64,000 nucleotides of DNA from Dipteris shenzhenensis (taxonomy: Eukaryota > Polypodiophyta > Polypodiopsida > Gleicheniales), in NCBI GenBank assembly GCA_047967505.1, contig CM106538.1. The stretch is one strand, 5' to 3'. The notes beneath the pieces were generated by a model. It made no database searches. It saw only the letters and a program-made list of their open reading frames with translations, and had not been told where the DNA came from. Below, piece by piece: positions 10,263 to 20,482 of the stretch. The position numbers and the translations under genes were made by a program. Position 1 is the stretch's first letter, and each line of letters opens with the position of its first letter.

Positions 10263-10323
10263 TTCTCATAGACCCGCAAGGTCTTCCGAGGACATTATTC
10301 TCTCTCTCTCTCTCTCTCTCTCT
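10263..10323 (+). mobile_element. Orphan LINE 3' end with (TC)n tail
   Basis: CATAGACCCGCAAGGTCTTC followed by CGAGGACATTATT and a TC repeat. It is nearly identical to the LINE-A terminus but has no body. It sits right behind the LINE-B tail, so it is either a severely truncated insertion into that tail or a remnant of the element LINE-B landed in. Confidence 0.65.
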
Positions 10324-12397
10324 TATTTATAACATAAAAAGCTAAATGGACCTTTTATACTTATGTATCGCTTCTTACAAAGAGGCAAACTTACATTCCT
10401 AGCTTAGAAAGCACAAGCATGCTCAATCAATGTAACCGGCCTTCAACTGACAAAGGGCAGTGTAGTTGACACTATTATCTCACAAATCTGAAATGCAGCC
10501 CACATGAACCATTGCCATTGCCCACGAGCAATACTTAGAACATATATCTTCACAGCATAGCATCACTGAACCATTTAAAACAAGGGAGGCTAGAATGCCC
10601 CTACCCAAAAGCATGCAAAGTGACACCTGTTGGCCCCAACACTTGGCGCCCCTTGCGGTATTTATTTAATTACTGGTTAGCTCAAATACAAGGGACTCCC
10701 TTCAAGAGCTCACCCGCAGGTGCAACCTAGTACAATGCCAACCCATGGCTGTGCCCGTGACCAACTCCCAGTGCTATTCTCTTGGTTCCCTTCAATAGCC
10801 ATGCATAACACCAGTAGAACAACCCAACAGCATGCCAAGCAATGCATCCACATAGATCAAAGCCATTACTGAGCCCAAGGCTTGCCACTGCACCCCCAGG
10901 AAGAGAGTATCACAACTAGTGTCCCAATCCTCTCCGGGGCCAAAGGCAGGGCATCCAACCTCGCAGAAACTCAGCAAGAATGATAGTAGCATAAAGTAGA
11001 AGGAGAAGATAAGAATCTAGCCAACAGAAAGAGCATGTTTCAGCCCGAAACAGCCCTAGAAGATGGTTGAACAGAAGACAGCAGACTCTGGTAGGAGGGA
11101 GCTGCCCTTGACTGACTTCCAGCACTGGCAGAGGTCAAAAGAAAGCGTCCAGCAAGCTGTAGCAAATCCGCCATGATTGCGGCCACCAGAATAAAGATTC
11201 CATCCCACAAACACCTCAGATCTCAGTGCACCTTGCACCAGACAGAAGTTAGGAGTGAGGTGTCCAAGAATATGGCCTCAGAAGCAGGAAAGGAGGACTT
11301 TTATTACGAAGAAAGTCAAGAAAACCACCAGAAAAGGCCTAGAATGGAGGCGTCCAGGTCCAGGGGCATGCCACCAGCAGCAGGAAACACCAAGGGGAAG
11401 AGAACTGTTGTGGAGAAAGCTTCAAAATCCACTTCAGCCAGCAAGAGAGGAGCAGCAAAAAATCCGCCATCTTCAGAATGAGGGACCTCTGGTAGGGGAG
11501 AAGACTTAAAACAGCAAGGAAGGGAAAGGAAGGGCTCCAAGGCCTTCCAGGTGCTTCCAGAGGTGACACCCCGGTGCCACAAGGGAAGCAGAGAGGCCAC
11601 ACAAGCTCTACACACAGACACATGGCAAATGGGGCATGGAAATTTAATGCCCCTAGGGGGGGTCAGTTGGCAAACCATGACCCTAATGTTTGAAACCAAT
11701 GACCCTAGTTTATAGGATCTCTAGGGGGTCAATTTTTAAAGGATGACCCAAGTGAACCAAACCAATGACCTTAGAAACTGGAACCCCTCTAAAAGCACTA
11801 GGAGTTGCACTTATTGCACATGAAATCATAGGTATCCTTTGGGCATTAACTAAGACCCCTAGCCTGGCACCCCTGGCTAAATTCAGTGACAGTTAGTTTA
11901 GACACTTCACCATCACCATCACCATCACGTCCATGTGACAATCAAACTCTCTTTTGAAACTAAAAGAAAAAAGGGCTATTCAGCTCCCCGCTTTTTGTTT
12001 TCAGCTCATGATCAATCATTCTAAACATACCTAAGGCTGATACACCATAGATAAAAGACTTCATATCTAAGAATGCGCGTACTTTTTTCATTATTTTTCC
12101 TCTTGTGTAATAGTAAAGTGATCAAATTACTACATTGAGTCCAAAGTTAGAACTTGTTGGAAAAAGCAAGAAAGCAGCTTTTATAGTAAGAAGTAATTCA
12201 TTCCGCCATGTCATCCCTTATGGAGTAACACAAATAAGCAAGGAAGAACAGTCCCAAGTCCTCATGAATGCAATCAGTTTGTCAAGAGCAGCTACAAATG
12301 TCCTAATGCATCTCTCCCACTAACACCAAATTGTAAAAATATATCTAGACCTATCAAATCCAAAAGAAATTTTCAATGGCAAAGTAAACAAAGTGTT
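10324..12397. other. No recognisable gene
   Basis: I see no protein family on either strand. The longest frames (11173-11481 on +, 11316-11699 on -) are of ordinary low-complexity composition and lack motifs. A short CATCAC repeat lies at about 11907-11932. CCCCAACACTTGGCGCCCC near 10635 resembles an LTR end followed by a primer site, but nothing around it supports this. Confidence 0.4.
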
Positions 12398-13240
12398 ATT
12401 TTTTTTATTGAACCGTGGATGTCTATCTGCCAATGACAAGAGCAAATCTCGAGCACCATATCCACCATAAAGTTATAATTGGATACCACCTCCCAAGCCG
12501 AACCCTCTTGTGAAGAAGGCAGTGGGTCCTGAGCTAGAATAGGAAGAAAGAACAAGCCTTGCGGCTCAATGGTGCAGTGATCTACAAGGCCACATCTGCG
12601 ACATTGCTAAATGAAGAAGGCGTGATCACCCGCCTCTGCATCGTACAAAGCAAAAGCACCAAATCCTCTACCCCAAAGAGCTGCTCCCCAAGTCAAAGTG
12701 AAGAACACAGCGTCAATGTATGAAAATAATCTAAAGACTCCTCTCCAAACCACCCTGGAGATATGGCAACTCCACAAACAATGGTTGCCAGATCCCTCTA
12801 GCACCTCATGCATAAGGAAAGCCTGCCCATATGCTAAAGCTAAGAGCCAACTAGGATGCCTCTCTGAATGGTGAGCCAAAGAATGTATGAGACCTTCCTT
12901 ATGATCCCACAAAAGTGAGCCTAAAATCTCTCAACTGGTGCTCTGAGGTCCCTTGTGTGTGCTAATGCTAAAAAGCTGTAAGTGGGAGACACTGCTGAAT
13001 CCTGTATTCAATCTTCATGGAATATTGAAAGAAAGGGACTGGACAATTTGAAGCAATAAGAGCTGCAAGCACTAGTCCCCTGGATCTCAATCCAACTCGG
13101 CGAGGTCTCTCCTTAAAGATCCATAGCCTCCACCTAGACTCAGCCACAATGTCAATGTGAGACAGGTCTCGCAACCAAAAGTGTCAATCCTCCTGATCAA
13201 TCAGTTGTGACAACATAAGCCTATGAGAGGTGTCCCTATG

Positions 13241-13760
13241 AGAGGTGTCTGAAGTAAAGTATGAGAAAGGTGCCGGTCCTCTCTTACACCTAAACAAGAC
13301 CTTGCTCACTGAAGCTCCCAAACCATCTGAACAAGGTCTTGTTTATGTGTGAGAGAGCACCTTGCTCACTGAAGCTCTCAAACCATCTGAACTCTATCTG
13401 AGGGTATTGAGGGTCCGTGAGAGTCCCTCTCCAAGCCTATGGAATGGCTCTCTTGATCTAAAGTGAAGTATCAGCAACCTAGGGAGGTCCATATCTATGA
13501 ATGAGAGGTGTCTGGAGTAAAGTATGAGAAAGGTGTCGATGGGCCTCTCACATCTAAACAAAGTGCCCGGCTCACTGAAGCTCCCAGACCATTTGAACTC
13601 TATCTGAGGGTACTGAGGGTCCATGAGAGTCCCCTCTCCAAGCATGTGGAATGGCTCTCATGATCTAAAGTCTGGTACCCGCAACTTGGGCAAAGGCCCA
13701 CATCTGTGAATGATGGTCTCCTCCATAATCTCATGTCCTCCACTAGACCAATCGCCAATT
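13241..13760. repeat. Tandem duplication (263 bp period) within LINE-C
   Basis: AGAGGTGTCTG-x-AGTAAAGTATGAGAAAGGTG starts at 13241 and again at 13504, and similar sequence continues for about 200 bp after each. Inside the first copy, CTTGCTCACTGAAGCTC is repeated at 13301 and 13361 (60 bp period). The 83-codon frame at 13394-13645 is a product of this duplication. Confidence 0.75.
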
Positions 13761-13983
13761 ATAGACAAGTGAATGCCAACGTGCCAATCTAGACCTCTGC
13801 TCACTGCCAAGGGTAGCACCCTGCTACTACACTAGGGGGTTTAGGGGAAAAAGGCTGCCTTGTTAACTAGTCTGGTGGACAGAACTGCTCTAATACTAGA
13901 GAAAATGATCCCACATCTGAAAAAGTCTCCTCACCATCAGAGAATGGGCTGTCGATAATGATCCACTATGAAAATCCAGTTGA

Positions 13984-13988
13984 CACTA
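13984..13988. other. Target-site duplication CACTA (left)
   Basis: The five bases CACTA just outside the left LTR are repeated at 20478-20482 just outside the right LTR. This proves a simple integration event into LINE-C. Confidence 0.95.
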
Positions 13989-14191
13989 TGATAGGGGGGA
14001 AGAAGAGTGGAGTGGAAGAGAGCAAGAGAGTGAGAGTGAGACACTCTAGTGCGGGTGTGAAGTCCAATGTGAGCCACACCACAAACTCACTTATGTTTCA
14101 TTAGGATTAGGTTTGCCCTATGACTGTCTTAAGACAGTCATAGGTGTCCTATCTTTTAATGAAGGGTTGGCAATGTGCCTTTACCCCAACA
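13989..14191 (-). repeat. Copia-1 3' LTR
   Basis: 203 bp. On + it starts TGATAGGGGGG and ends CCCCAACA. It is identical to the copy at 20275-20477 except for one C/T difference in the ACTTATGTTT-x-ATTAGG segment. It contains the palindrome GACTGTCTTAAGACAGTC. Confidence 0.95.
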
Positions 14192-14202
14192 ACCTCCCAC
14201 CT
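14192..14202 (-). other. Copia-1 polypurine tract
   Basis: On the - strand AGGTGGGAGGT lies directly against the 3' LTR, in the place and of the composition expected for the primer of plus-strand DNA synthesis. Confidence 0.8.
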
Positions 14203-14290
14203 AAAGGCCAATGTGCCTAAAGGGGAGAAAAGAATAAAAATTACAGCAATATACAGTTACTGTATACAAGACCATAAAGTAAGAATGGTC

Positions 14291-17200
14291 TCATCCTAAT
14301 CCCATGATGTGGCGGCAATGTGCAAACCGCTCTGTAGGCAAGCTCTTAGTGAGCAAATCTGCAGGATTATCATCAGTATGCACTTTCACAAGCTCAAGTC
14401 GCTTGTCTTCCAGTACCTCCCTGATGAAATGATATTTCACCTCTATGTGCTTGGTCTTCTGATGAAAGACCGGATTCTTTGCCAACATGATAGCACTCTG
14501 ACTATCACAATGCAAAACTGGCATATCTCCTGTAATGCCCAAATCTCCCACCAGCCGAGTAAGCCATATTGCTTCCTTGCAAGCCTCAGTGGCTGCAACA
14601 TATTCAGCTTCTGTGGTTGACAGTGCAACGCATTTCTGCAACCGAGACACCCATGATATAGCACCTCCTGCAAATGTAAAAATATAACCGGTAGTAGACT
14701 TCCGGTTATCTGCATTCCCTGCATAGTCTGAATCTGTAAAACCATGCACCAATGCATCCTGCCTACCATAGCATATGCACAAGTCTTTGGTACCCTTGAG
14801 ATACCTCAAGACACCTTTCACTGCTTCCCAGTGCCGCTTGCCTGGATTTGCCATATACCTGCTGATGACTCCCACCGCAAAAGCAATATCCGGACGAGTG
14901 GCAACCATGGCATACATCAAAGATCCAACTGCAGATGCATACGGAACCTTGGCCATTTCAGCCTTATCATCATCTGATCTGGGGCTGTCCTTACTGCTGT
15001 GGAGGCAACGGGGTACTAATGGACTTCCCCCCTTCCATTTTAAAGCGCTGCAGTACTTTGTCAATGTACTCTTTCTGTGACAGAAACAAAAGTCCCTTGG
15101 ACCTGTCACGAGTAATACGCATGCCAAGAATATGATTTGCATCACCCAAGTCTTTCATGTCAAAAGACTTATGCAGTTGTTTCTTCAAAGCATTAATCTC
15201 ATGCTGAGATTTACTGGCAATAAGCATGTCATCCACATACAGAATGAGTAGCATCAAACTGCCATCCTTTGCCCGTTTGGTGTATAAGCAATGATCGGTC
15301 TCACACCGATGATACCCTTGGGACTGCATGAAGGCATCAAACTTCTTGTACCATTCTCTTGGTGCCTGCTTGAGTCCATACAAGCTCCTTTTGAGCTTAC
15401 ACACAAGCTGCTCTTTCCCTTTAACAGCATATCCCTCTGGCTGACTCATATAGATCTCATCATGGAGATCTCCGTGAAGAAAAGCTGTCTTCACATCCAT
15501 CTGACATAAATCCATGTCATCATGAGCAACAAGAGCTAATACTGCTCTCAAAGTAGTCATCTTGACTACAGGGGAAAAGATCTCATCAAAGTCAATGCCC
15601 TTCTCCTGCTTAAATCCCTTGGCAACCAATCTGGCCTTATACCGAGGTAAAGCATTTGAATCCACTTTGACTTTGTAAACCCACTTGCATGGCAAAACCT
15701 TTCTGCCTGCAGGTAACTGCACCAAGTCCCATGTATCATTCTGAAGTAGGGAGTCCATTTCAGATTGCATGGCTTTCTCCCACTTCTTTTTCTCTGTTCT
15801 TCCCATAGCTTCCTTGAAGCTGGAAGGCTCACCACAATCAGTCAGCATGATAAAATCAGCCACATTATTGGCTCCTGGAACAAACCTGGCAGGAGGCCGT
15901 TGTGCACGGGAGCTCCTCCTAACAAAATGTTCCGCATTAGGCTGCTGTCCAGCCTGTTGTTCATGCATGACGGGTGGCTGTACCACCATATCTGGCTGTT
16001 CTACAGCCCCATCTGTTGGCACATCCAGTGGTGCATCATTGGCAAAATTATCTGGCTGATTTTCAGCCTGTATACCCTCTTGAACAGGGTGCTCTGCAGC
16101 AGCCTGCTGCTGCATATAAATGGGCATTCTTTGCTGTCCAACATCATCATAAATAACCCTCCTGTATTCCACAGGTTGCACAGGTTCCTTGTGTACACTA
16201 TCCTCTTTAAAGATGACATCATTGCTGCGTATAATCTTCCGCTTAACGGGATCCCATAACCTGTACCCCATTTCACCTTCGTCACCATAACCCATAAAGA
16301 TGCATCTGATAGACTTTGGATCCAGTTTGGTGCGTAGTTCTTTGCGTACATGAGCAAAGCACTCGCAGCCAAATACACGTAAGTGCTTGTATGAGGGTGG
16401 CTTGCCAGACCACACCTCCTCTGGCACTTTCAACTCCAAAGCCTTGTTTGGCGACCTGTTAATAATGTGAACTGCTGTTTGCACGGCTTCTGCCCAAAAG
16501 CCATGGGGTAATGCAGCATAAGACAACATACATCGAACCTTTTTCTGAATAGTTCGATTCATCCGCTCACTTGCACCATTTTGAGATGCATTATGAGGGG
16601 CTGTGAGTTCCTGTTTGATGCCCTTAGCTTGGCAAAACTGCACAAAAGCATGTGACACATACTCACCCCCATTATCGGATCTGAGGCATTTCAGCCTACG
16701 ACCTGTCCGATTCTCTACCTGAGCGACAAATTTCTTGAAAGCATCTAAGGCATCTCCCTTATGCTTCAAGAAATAGACCCACACCTTACGTGTGGCATCA
16801 TCAATGAAAGTAATAAAATATTTTGCACCCCCTAGTGATAACTGTGGCATCTCACACAAATCAGTGTGCACTAGATCAAGTGGTGCTCTATTCTGGGGAG
16901 ATCTCCTCTTATGAGGAGTCACAGAATGCTTGCCAAAAATACAATGATCACAAGTAGGCAAATCTGAAAAAGAGAGAGGCGGCAGATAACCCAAACGTGA
17001 CAGTTCTTGCATTCCTTTAACAGACATGTGTCCCAACCGGCTATGCCACAATGAAACCTTTGGCAGCTCGGTTATGGCAACAACATGATTACCCACACTG
17101 GAAACATTAAGAGGGTACAAGGTATCACTCTTAAAACCCTCAGCCACTACAGTCTGGCCATCAGTAATCACCCATTTGGAATCCCCAAATGTGGTGTGGT

Positions 17201-18389
17201 AACCACTGTCATCCAATAAGCCAGTGCTAATCAGATTTTTCTTGATTTGCGGCACATGGCGGACACCATCAAGCATGAATGTGCGTCCATCAGGAAATAC
17301 TATCTGTATACTGCCAATCCCTGCAATCTGACATGCATAGTTGTTCCCAAGATGAACAACTCCATGAGTACCTGTGTAGGAAGTAAACCACTCCCTATGA
17401 GGAGTAACATGAAAAGAGGCACCTGAATCCAAGAGCCAGGTGTGCATGTCATGGCCATCAATAACCAAAGCATGTGCTATTACAGCAGAAGAACATAAAA
17501 CATCATGTATGTCACTGTCACTGTCCTCTGCTGCAACATTCACTGCATCCAAGTCATCTGCCTTGGCCTTGCCTTTGCCTTTGCTTGCATTTCCTGCATC
17601 CTTTGTTTCAGCCTTCTTGGCTTTCTGATCCCGTATGAACTTGAAGCACTTCGACTTCACATGTCCCTTCTTGCCACAATAAAAGCATTCAATGTCCTTT
17701 TTGCCACGGGACTGACTGCGGGATTTGGACTTACTAGCAGATCTCCCCTTCTGCTGAGTCCTGCCTCTGTCCTGTACCTGCAAAGCATTTGAAGACTTGC
17801 TGCCTGCATTATTCTTCCTGCTCATCTCCTCCATAAGGAGAGAGCTCTCTACATCAGCATAAATAAGAGTGGCATTCGAGTTTGACAAGGTGGTCTTGAA
17901 AGTGTCCCAACTCTCGGGGAGGGTACACAGCAAGAAAGTAGCCTTGAACTCCTCATCAAGGTTCAACCCCTGTGCAATCAGCTGTGTAAAGATAGCATTG
18001 AACTCACTCAAGTGTGAGGTCATAGCTGTACCTTCTTTCATGCGAAGATCAACCAGCTTCTTCAGCCAATAAACCTTACTGGCTGAGCTCTTTTGGGCAT
18101 ATAATTCTTCTAGTCTTTGCCATAGACCATAAGAGGTCTTTTCAGCCTGTACATTGAACACAAGAGTGTCTGAAATAGTGAGCATGATAGCTGCCCTCGC
18201 GGACAAGTCAAGCTCTTCCCAGTCATCAGCTGACATATCAGATGGCTTGACACCCTTCACCCTTATGGGCTTAGCAATCTTCTTTAACAGAAGTACATTC
18301 AAGCATTGTTCTGCCCATAATGGATAGTTGTGTGCTCCTTCCAGTTTCTTTATGTTCAGAATAGAAGCATCACTTCCCCCTGATGCCAT
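14291..18389 (-). CDS. Copia-1 gag-pol polyprotein (one frameshift)
   Basis: Polyprotein making capsid, protease, integrase, RT and RNase H. I chose the ATG at 18389 (MASGGSDASILNIKKLEG), although the frame is open 30 codons further upstream. Approximate residues: gag domain 1-220; CCHC knuckle CFYCGKKGHVKSKC from 235; protease WLLDSGAS with catalytic Asp at 321; integrase HHCC zinc domain from 449, then HTDLCEM, FIDDAT and LRSDNGGEY with a downstream NGASERMN Glu; RT YKARLVAKGFKQ from 917 and YVDDM at 1051. The frame ends at a stop at 14991-14993. Translation continues in another frame from about 15000 with GSLMYAMVATRPDIAF and RNase H (TDSDYAGN, STTEAEYVAATEACKEAIWL), ending at 14291. Compared with the family, a small deletion near 15000 explains the shift. 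Confidence 0.93.
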
Positions 18390-19284
18390 ATCAGATGAGG
18401 AAAGTACCTGACACCCTGGAAGTAAAAAGACTGAATAAAAGTTCTGATTTCTCAGAAAAAAAAAAACTGCTCTATTCAAGAGCCAGAAGCACTCTCAATG
18501 GTGCTGTTTTTACTGTCAGTAAAATCTGCAGCAAAACAGTAAATGACCCTGCAAAAACTGTACCTTCTGACACACTGTTCTGAGCTCAAAGAGGCATAAA
18601 AGAACAGTAATTTCAGACTGCTGCTGCTCAACAAGTGCTTAACAGTGCATAATCATCTGACAAAATCACCAACACTGCTGTAAACACTGCTGTACTGACT
18701 GTACTGATCACTTCTCCCACCTCAGATGAGGTCTTGCACTGAGTTAAATTGCAGAAACCACTTGACTAACATCCAAAAAAAAATAAATGATCCTTCAGCC
18801 TGTTACAAAGCCTGCAACAGAAAATGGGATAAATCCCAAGCAATCACCCTTATACCAAGGGGAGAAAATGCATCTGAAGATCTCTGTCAGTATCCCAAGT
18901 GCTGTCAAACAAAGTTTGGGCAAAAGCCCCTTGATCTGACAACTGAATCAAGTGGAGAACACCTCAACACTGAGGTAGCATGCAACATGAAAATCTCTCT
19001 GACAAAAAATATCCACCAGTGTAATGCATATACTGCCCTGTGTAGAAATGACATACACAGATCCCAACGTACAAACACTCAATGAGGAACCTTTTGAGCA
19101 CTGTCAACGATGGACAGTTAGGGACCGAGTAAACTCGATGCGCCCTGGCCAAGCGTGGCTCAACTGAAGTTCTCTGAGTGTTGCACAAGAAATGTGACCT
19201 GCAAGTAAATGTCACCTCGACACTGCGGAAATCAAGACAAAAGTGTGCTCTCTGGCACCACACTGCCTCAAGGCATACAATGCA

Positions 19285-20124
19285 TCACCTTCCGTGCAAA
19301 AGCCCTATGATCTGCTCACCTGTAAACTGAGATTCAACCCAGTAAAAGCATATGTCCTCTTGCAAAATCAAGGCATTACATTCCCAGAACAGAATAACTG
19401 TGCAATCAACCACGCACTGTGGTTCCTTCACCTCAAGCACGAGATGAATGAAAGTACTGGCTGTACTTTCAAGATAAGACAGTTTTTGTGAACTGAAAAA
19501 TGACCTTGAATCAAGAGAAATGAAGAGCAGAATGCTCTTTCTCCTCTCTTTCTTTCCCAAAAAAAAAAGACTGGACCTGCTGTACTTTAGTACCTGTGTA
19601 CCTGTGCAGGGTACAGATGTACCTGCTGTACCTGTGCAGGGTACAAATCCAAGGAGAAATGTACTCCTCTGACGCAGATCCAGAAAAACGATGTCTTCCT
19701 GTCGAAAGTCCCTGACACAGCTCCCGAAAAACCGAAAAAAGTACCTCCCTGCTGCACAAAAAACGAAAAAAACAGCTCCCTGTAGGTATGGCAGTACGGA
19801 CGTACGGCCACCGTACAACTGTACGGCCGTACAGATGTACGGCGCACGAAAGAGGCCTGCACCTGCGCGATGCGCCGCCTTGCTGCCCGCAGATCTGCTG
19901 CTGCCCTGTGTACGAAGTGCGCCCGCAGATCTGCTGCTGCCCTGTGTACGAAGTGCGCCGCCCTGCGCGCGAAATGCACCTGCAGGCAGCTGTATAGCTG
20001 CTTGATGCAGCTCCGCCCTGCAGCTATGTAGCTGCTGTACAGCCCGCGATCTGCGACCACGCCTGTGACCACGCCCGTGACCACGCCCGCTACCACACTT
20101 TGCACTGCTGCGCCGCCTGCGCAC
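19285..20124 (-). CDS. Open frame in the Copia-1 leader, unknown
   Basis: A 279-codon frame starting 135 bases after the primer site and ending 900 bases before gag. The first third is Arg/Ala/Gly-rich because it runs through GC-rich repeats; the rest is Phe/Ser-rich with no motif I recognise. A second open frame of 172 codons overlaps it in another register (19587-20105), which argues that low stop-codon density in GC-rich repeats explains both. It may nevertheless be an extra gene, as some copia elements carry one. I do not assign a function. Confidence 0.2.
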   Translation of the reverse strand: MRRRRSSAKCGSGRGHGRGHRRGRRSRAVQQLHSCRAELHQAAIQLPAGAFRAQGGALRTQGSSRSAGALRTQGSSRSAGSKAAHRAGAGLFRAPYICTAVQLYGGRTSVLPYLQGAVFFVFCAAGRYFFRFFGSCVRDFRQEDIVFLDLRQRSTFLLGFVPCTGTAGTSVPCTGTQVLKYSRSSLFFLGKKERRKSILLFISLDSRSFFSSQKLSYLESTASTFIHLVLEVKEPQCVVDCTVILFWECNALILQEDICFYWVESQFTGEQIIGLLHGR

Positions 20125-20139
20125 TGTGCTGCTACGCTG

Positions 20140-20213
20140 TCGCAGTCCGTCCGTACGACTGTACGGACGAAGTACGGTCGTACGGTACGGTCCGTACGTC
20201 CGTACGGAAAAGG
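20140..20213. repeat. CGTACG palindrome cluster in Copia-1 leader
   Basis: A run of overlapping CCGTACG/CGTACGG units, largely self-complementary on either strand, 50-120 bases inside the primer site. It is very CpG-rich compared with surrounding DNA. Confidence 0.8.
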
Positions 20214-20259
20214 TTAGGCTAGGGAGAGGAAGCTAGGGAGAGGAGGCAAGGGAAAAGGA

Positions 20260-20272
20260 GGCTCTGATACCA
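20260..20272 (-). other. Copia-1 primer-binding site (tRNA-iMet)
   Basis: On the - strand it reads TGGTATCAGAGCC, complementary to the 3' end of plant initiator tRNA-Met, two bases inside the 5' LTR. It is the standard primer site of plant copia elements and fixes the element's orientation. Confidence 0.95.
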
Positions 20273-20274
20273 GT

Positions 20275-20477
20275 TGATAGGGGGGAAGAAGAGTGGAGTG
20301 GAAGAGAGCAAGAGAGTGAGAGTGAGACACTCTAGTGCGGGTGTGAAGTCCAATGTGAGCCACACCACAAACTCACTTATGTTTTATTAGGATTAGGTTT
20401 GCCCTATGACTGTCTTAAGACAGTCATAGGTGTCCTATCTTTTAATGAAGGGTTGGCAATGTGCCTTTACCCCAACA
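20275..20477 (-). repeat. Copia-1 5' LTR
   Basis: 203 bp, followed on its right by the CACTA duplication (20478-20482). It differs from the 3' LTR at one base in my reading, implying that very little time has passed since insertion. Confidence 0.95.
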
Positions 20478-20482
20478 CACTA

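Larger units (their letters stand above)
12398..13988 (-). pseudogene. LINE-C 3' part (RT C-terminus, zinc-finger region, tail)
   Basis: Second half of a decayed LINE whose first half is at 20483-22990, separated by the copia element inserted at CACTA. On the - strand it reads through a Trp-rich C-terminal domain containing GFGAFALYDAEAGDHAFFI, then CRRCGLVDH-CTIE, then a final block ending near an A-rich terminus at 12398-12409 (read on -). Several stops and internal tandem duplications break it. The C-x-x-C...H arrangement is only partly preserved, so the zinc-finger call is tentative. Membership in the LINE rests mainly on strand, the terminal A-rich run and continuity across the copia insertion. 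Confidence 0.55.
18390..20259 (-). other. Copia-1 long untranslated leader
   Basis: About 1.87 kb between the primer site and gag, far longer than the few hundred bases usual for copia. The LTR-proximal 600 bp are GC-rich, with CGTACG palindromes (20140-20213, 19794-19850), a 36-bp direct repeat (19889-19960), four GTGACCACGCCC-like units (20048-20095) and a duplicated GTACCTGTGCAGGGTACA (near 19600-19645). The gag-proximal part is ordinary. Packaging, dimerisation or translational-control roles are possible but unproven. Confidence 0.7.
13989..20477 (-). mobile_element. Nearly intact Ty1/copia retrotransposon (Copia-1)
   Basis: A complete 6.5 kb element on the - strand. It has 203 bp LTRs (13989-14191 and 20275-20477, TG...CA ends), a CACTA target duplication, a primer site for initiator tRNA-Met, a purine tract and a single gag-pol frame in copia order (protease, integrase, RT, RNase H). 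I see only one base difference between the LTRs, so insertion is recent. It sits inside LINE-C on the same strand. The coding region has one clear disabling change, a frameshift near 15000. The leader is unusually long, about 1.87 kb, and rich in CG palindromes. Confidence 0.97.

Noticed and set aside
10630-10660. CCCCAACACTTGGCGCCCC as an LTR end plus primer site
   Set aside because: No LTR partner, no gag downstream, and only a short match to a tRNA 3' end.
13984-20482. CACTA as the end of a CACTA-type DNA transposon
   Set aside because: It is the 5-bp target duplication of a copia element with clear LTRs, primer site and pol; no CACTA transposase present.
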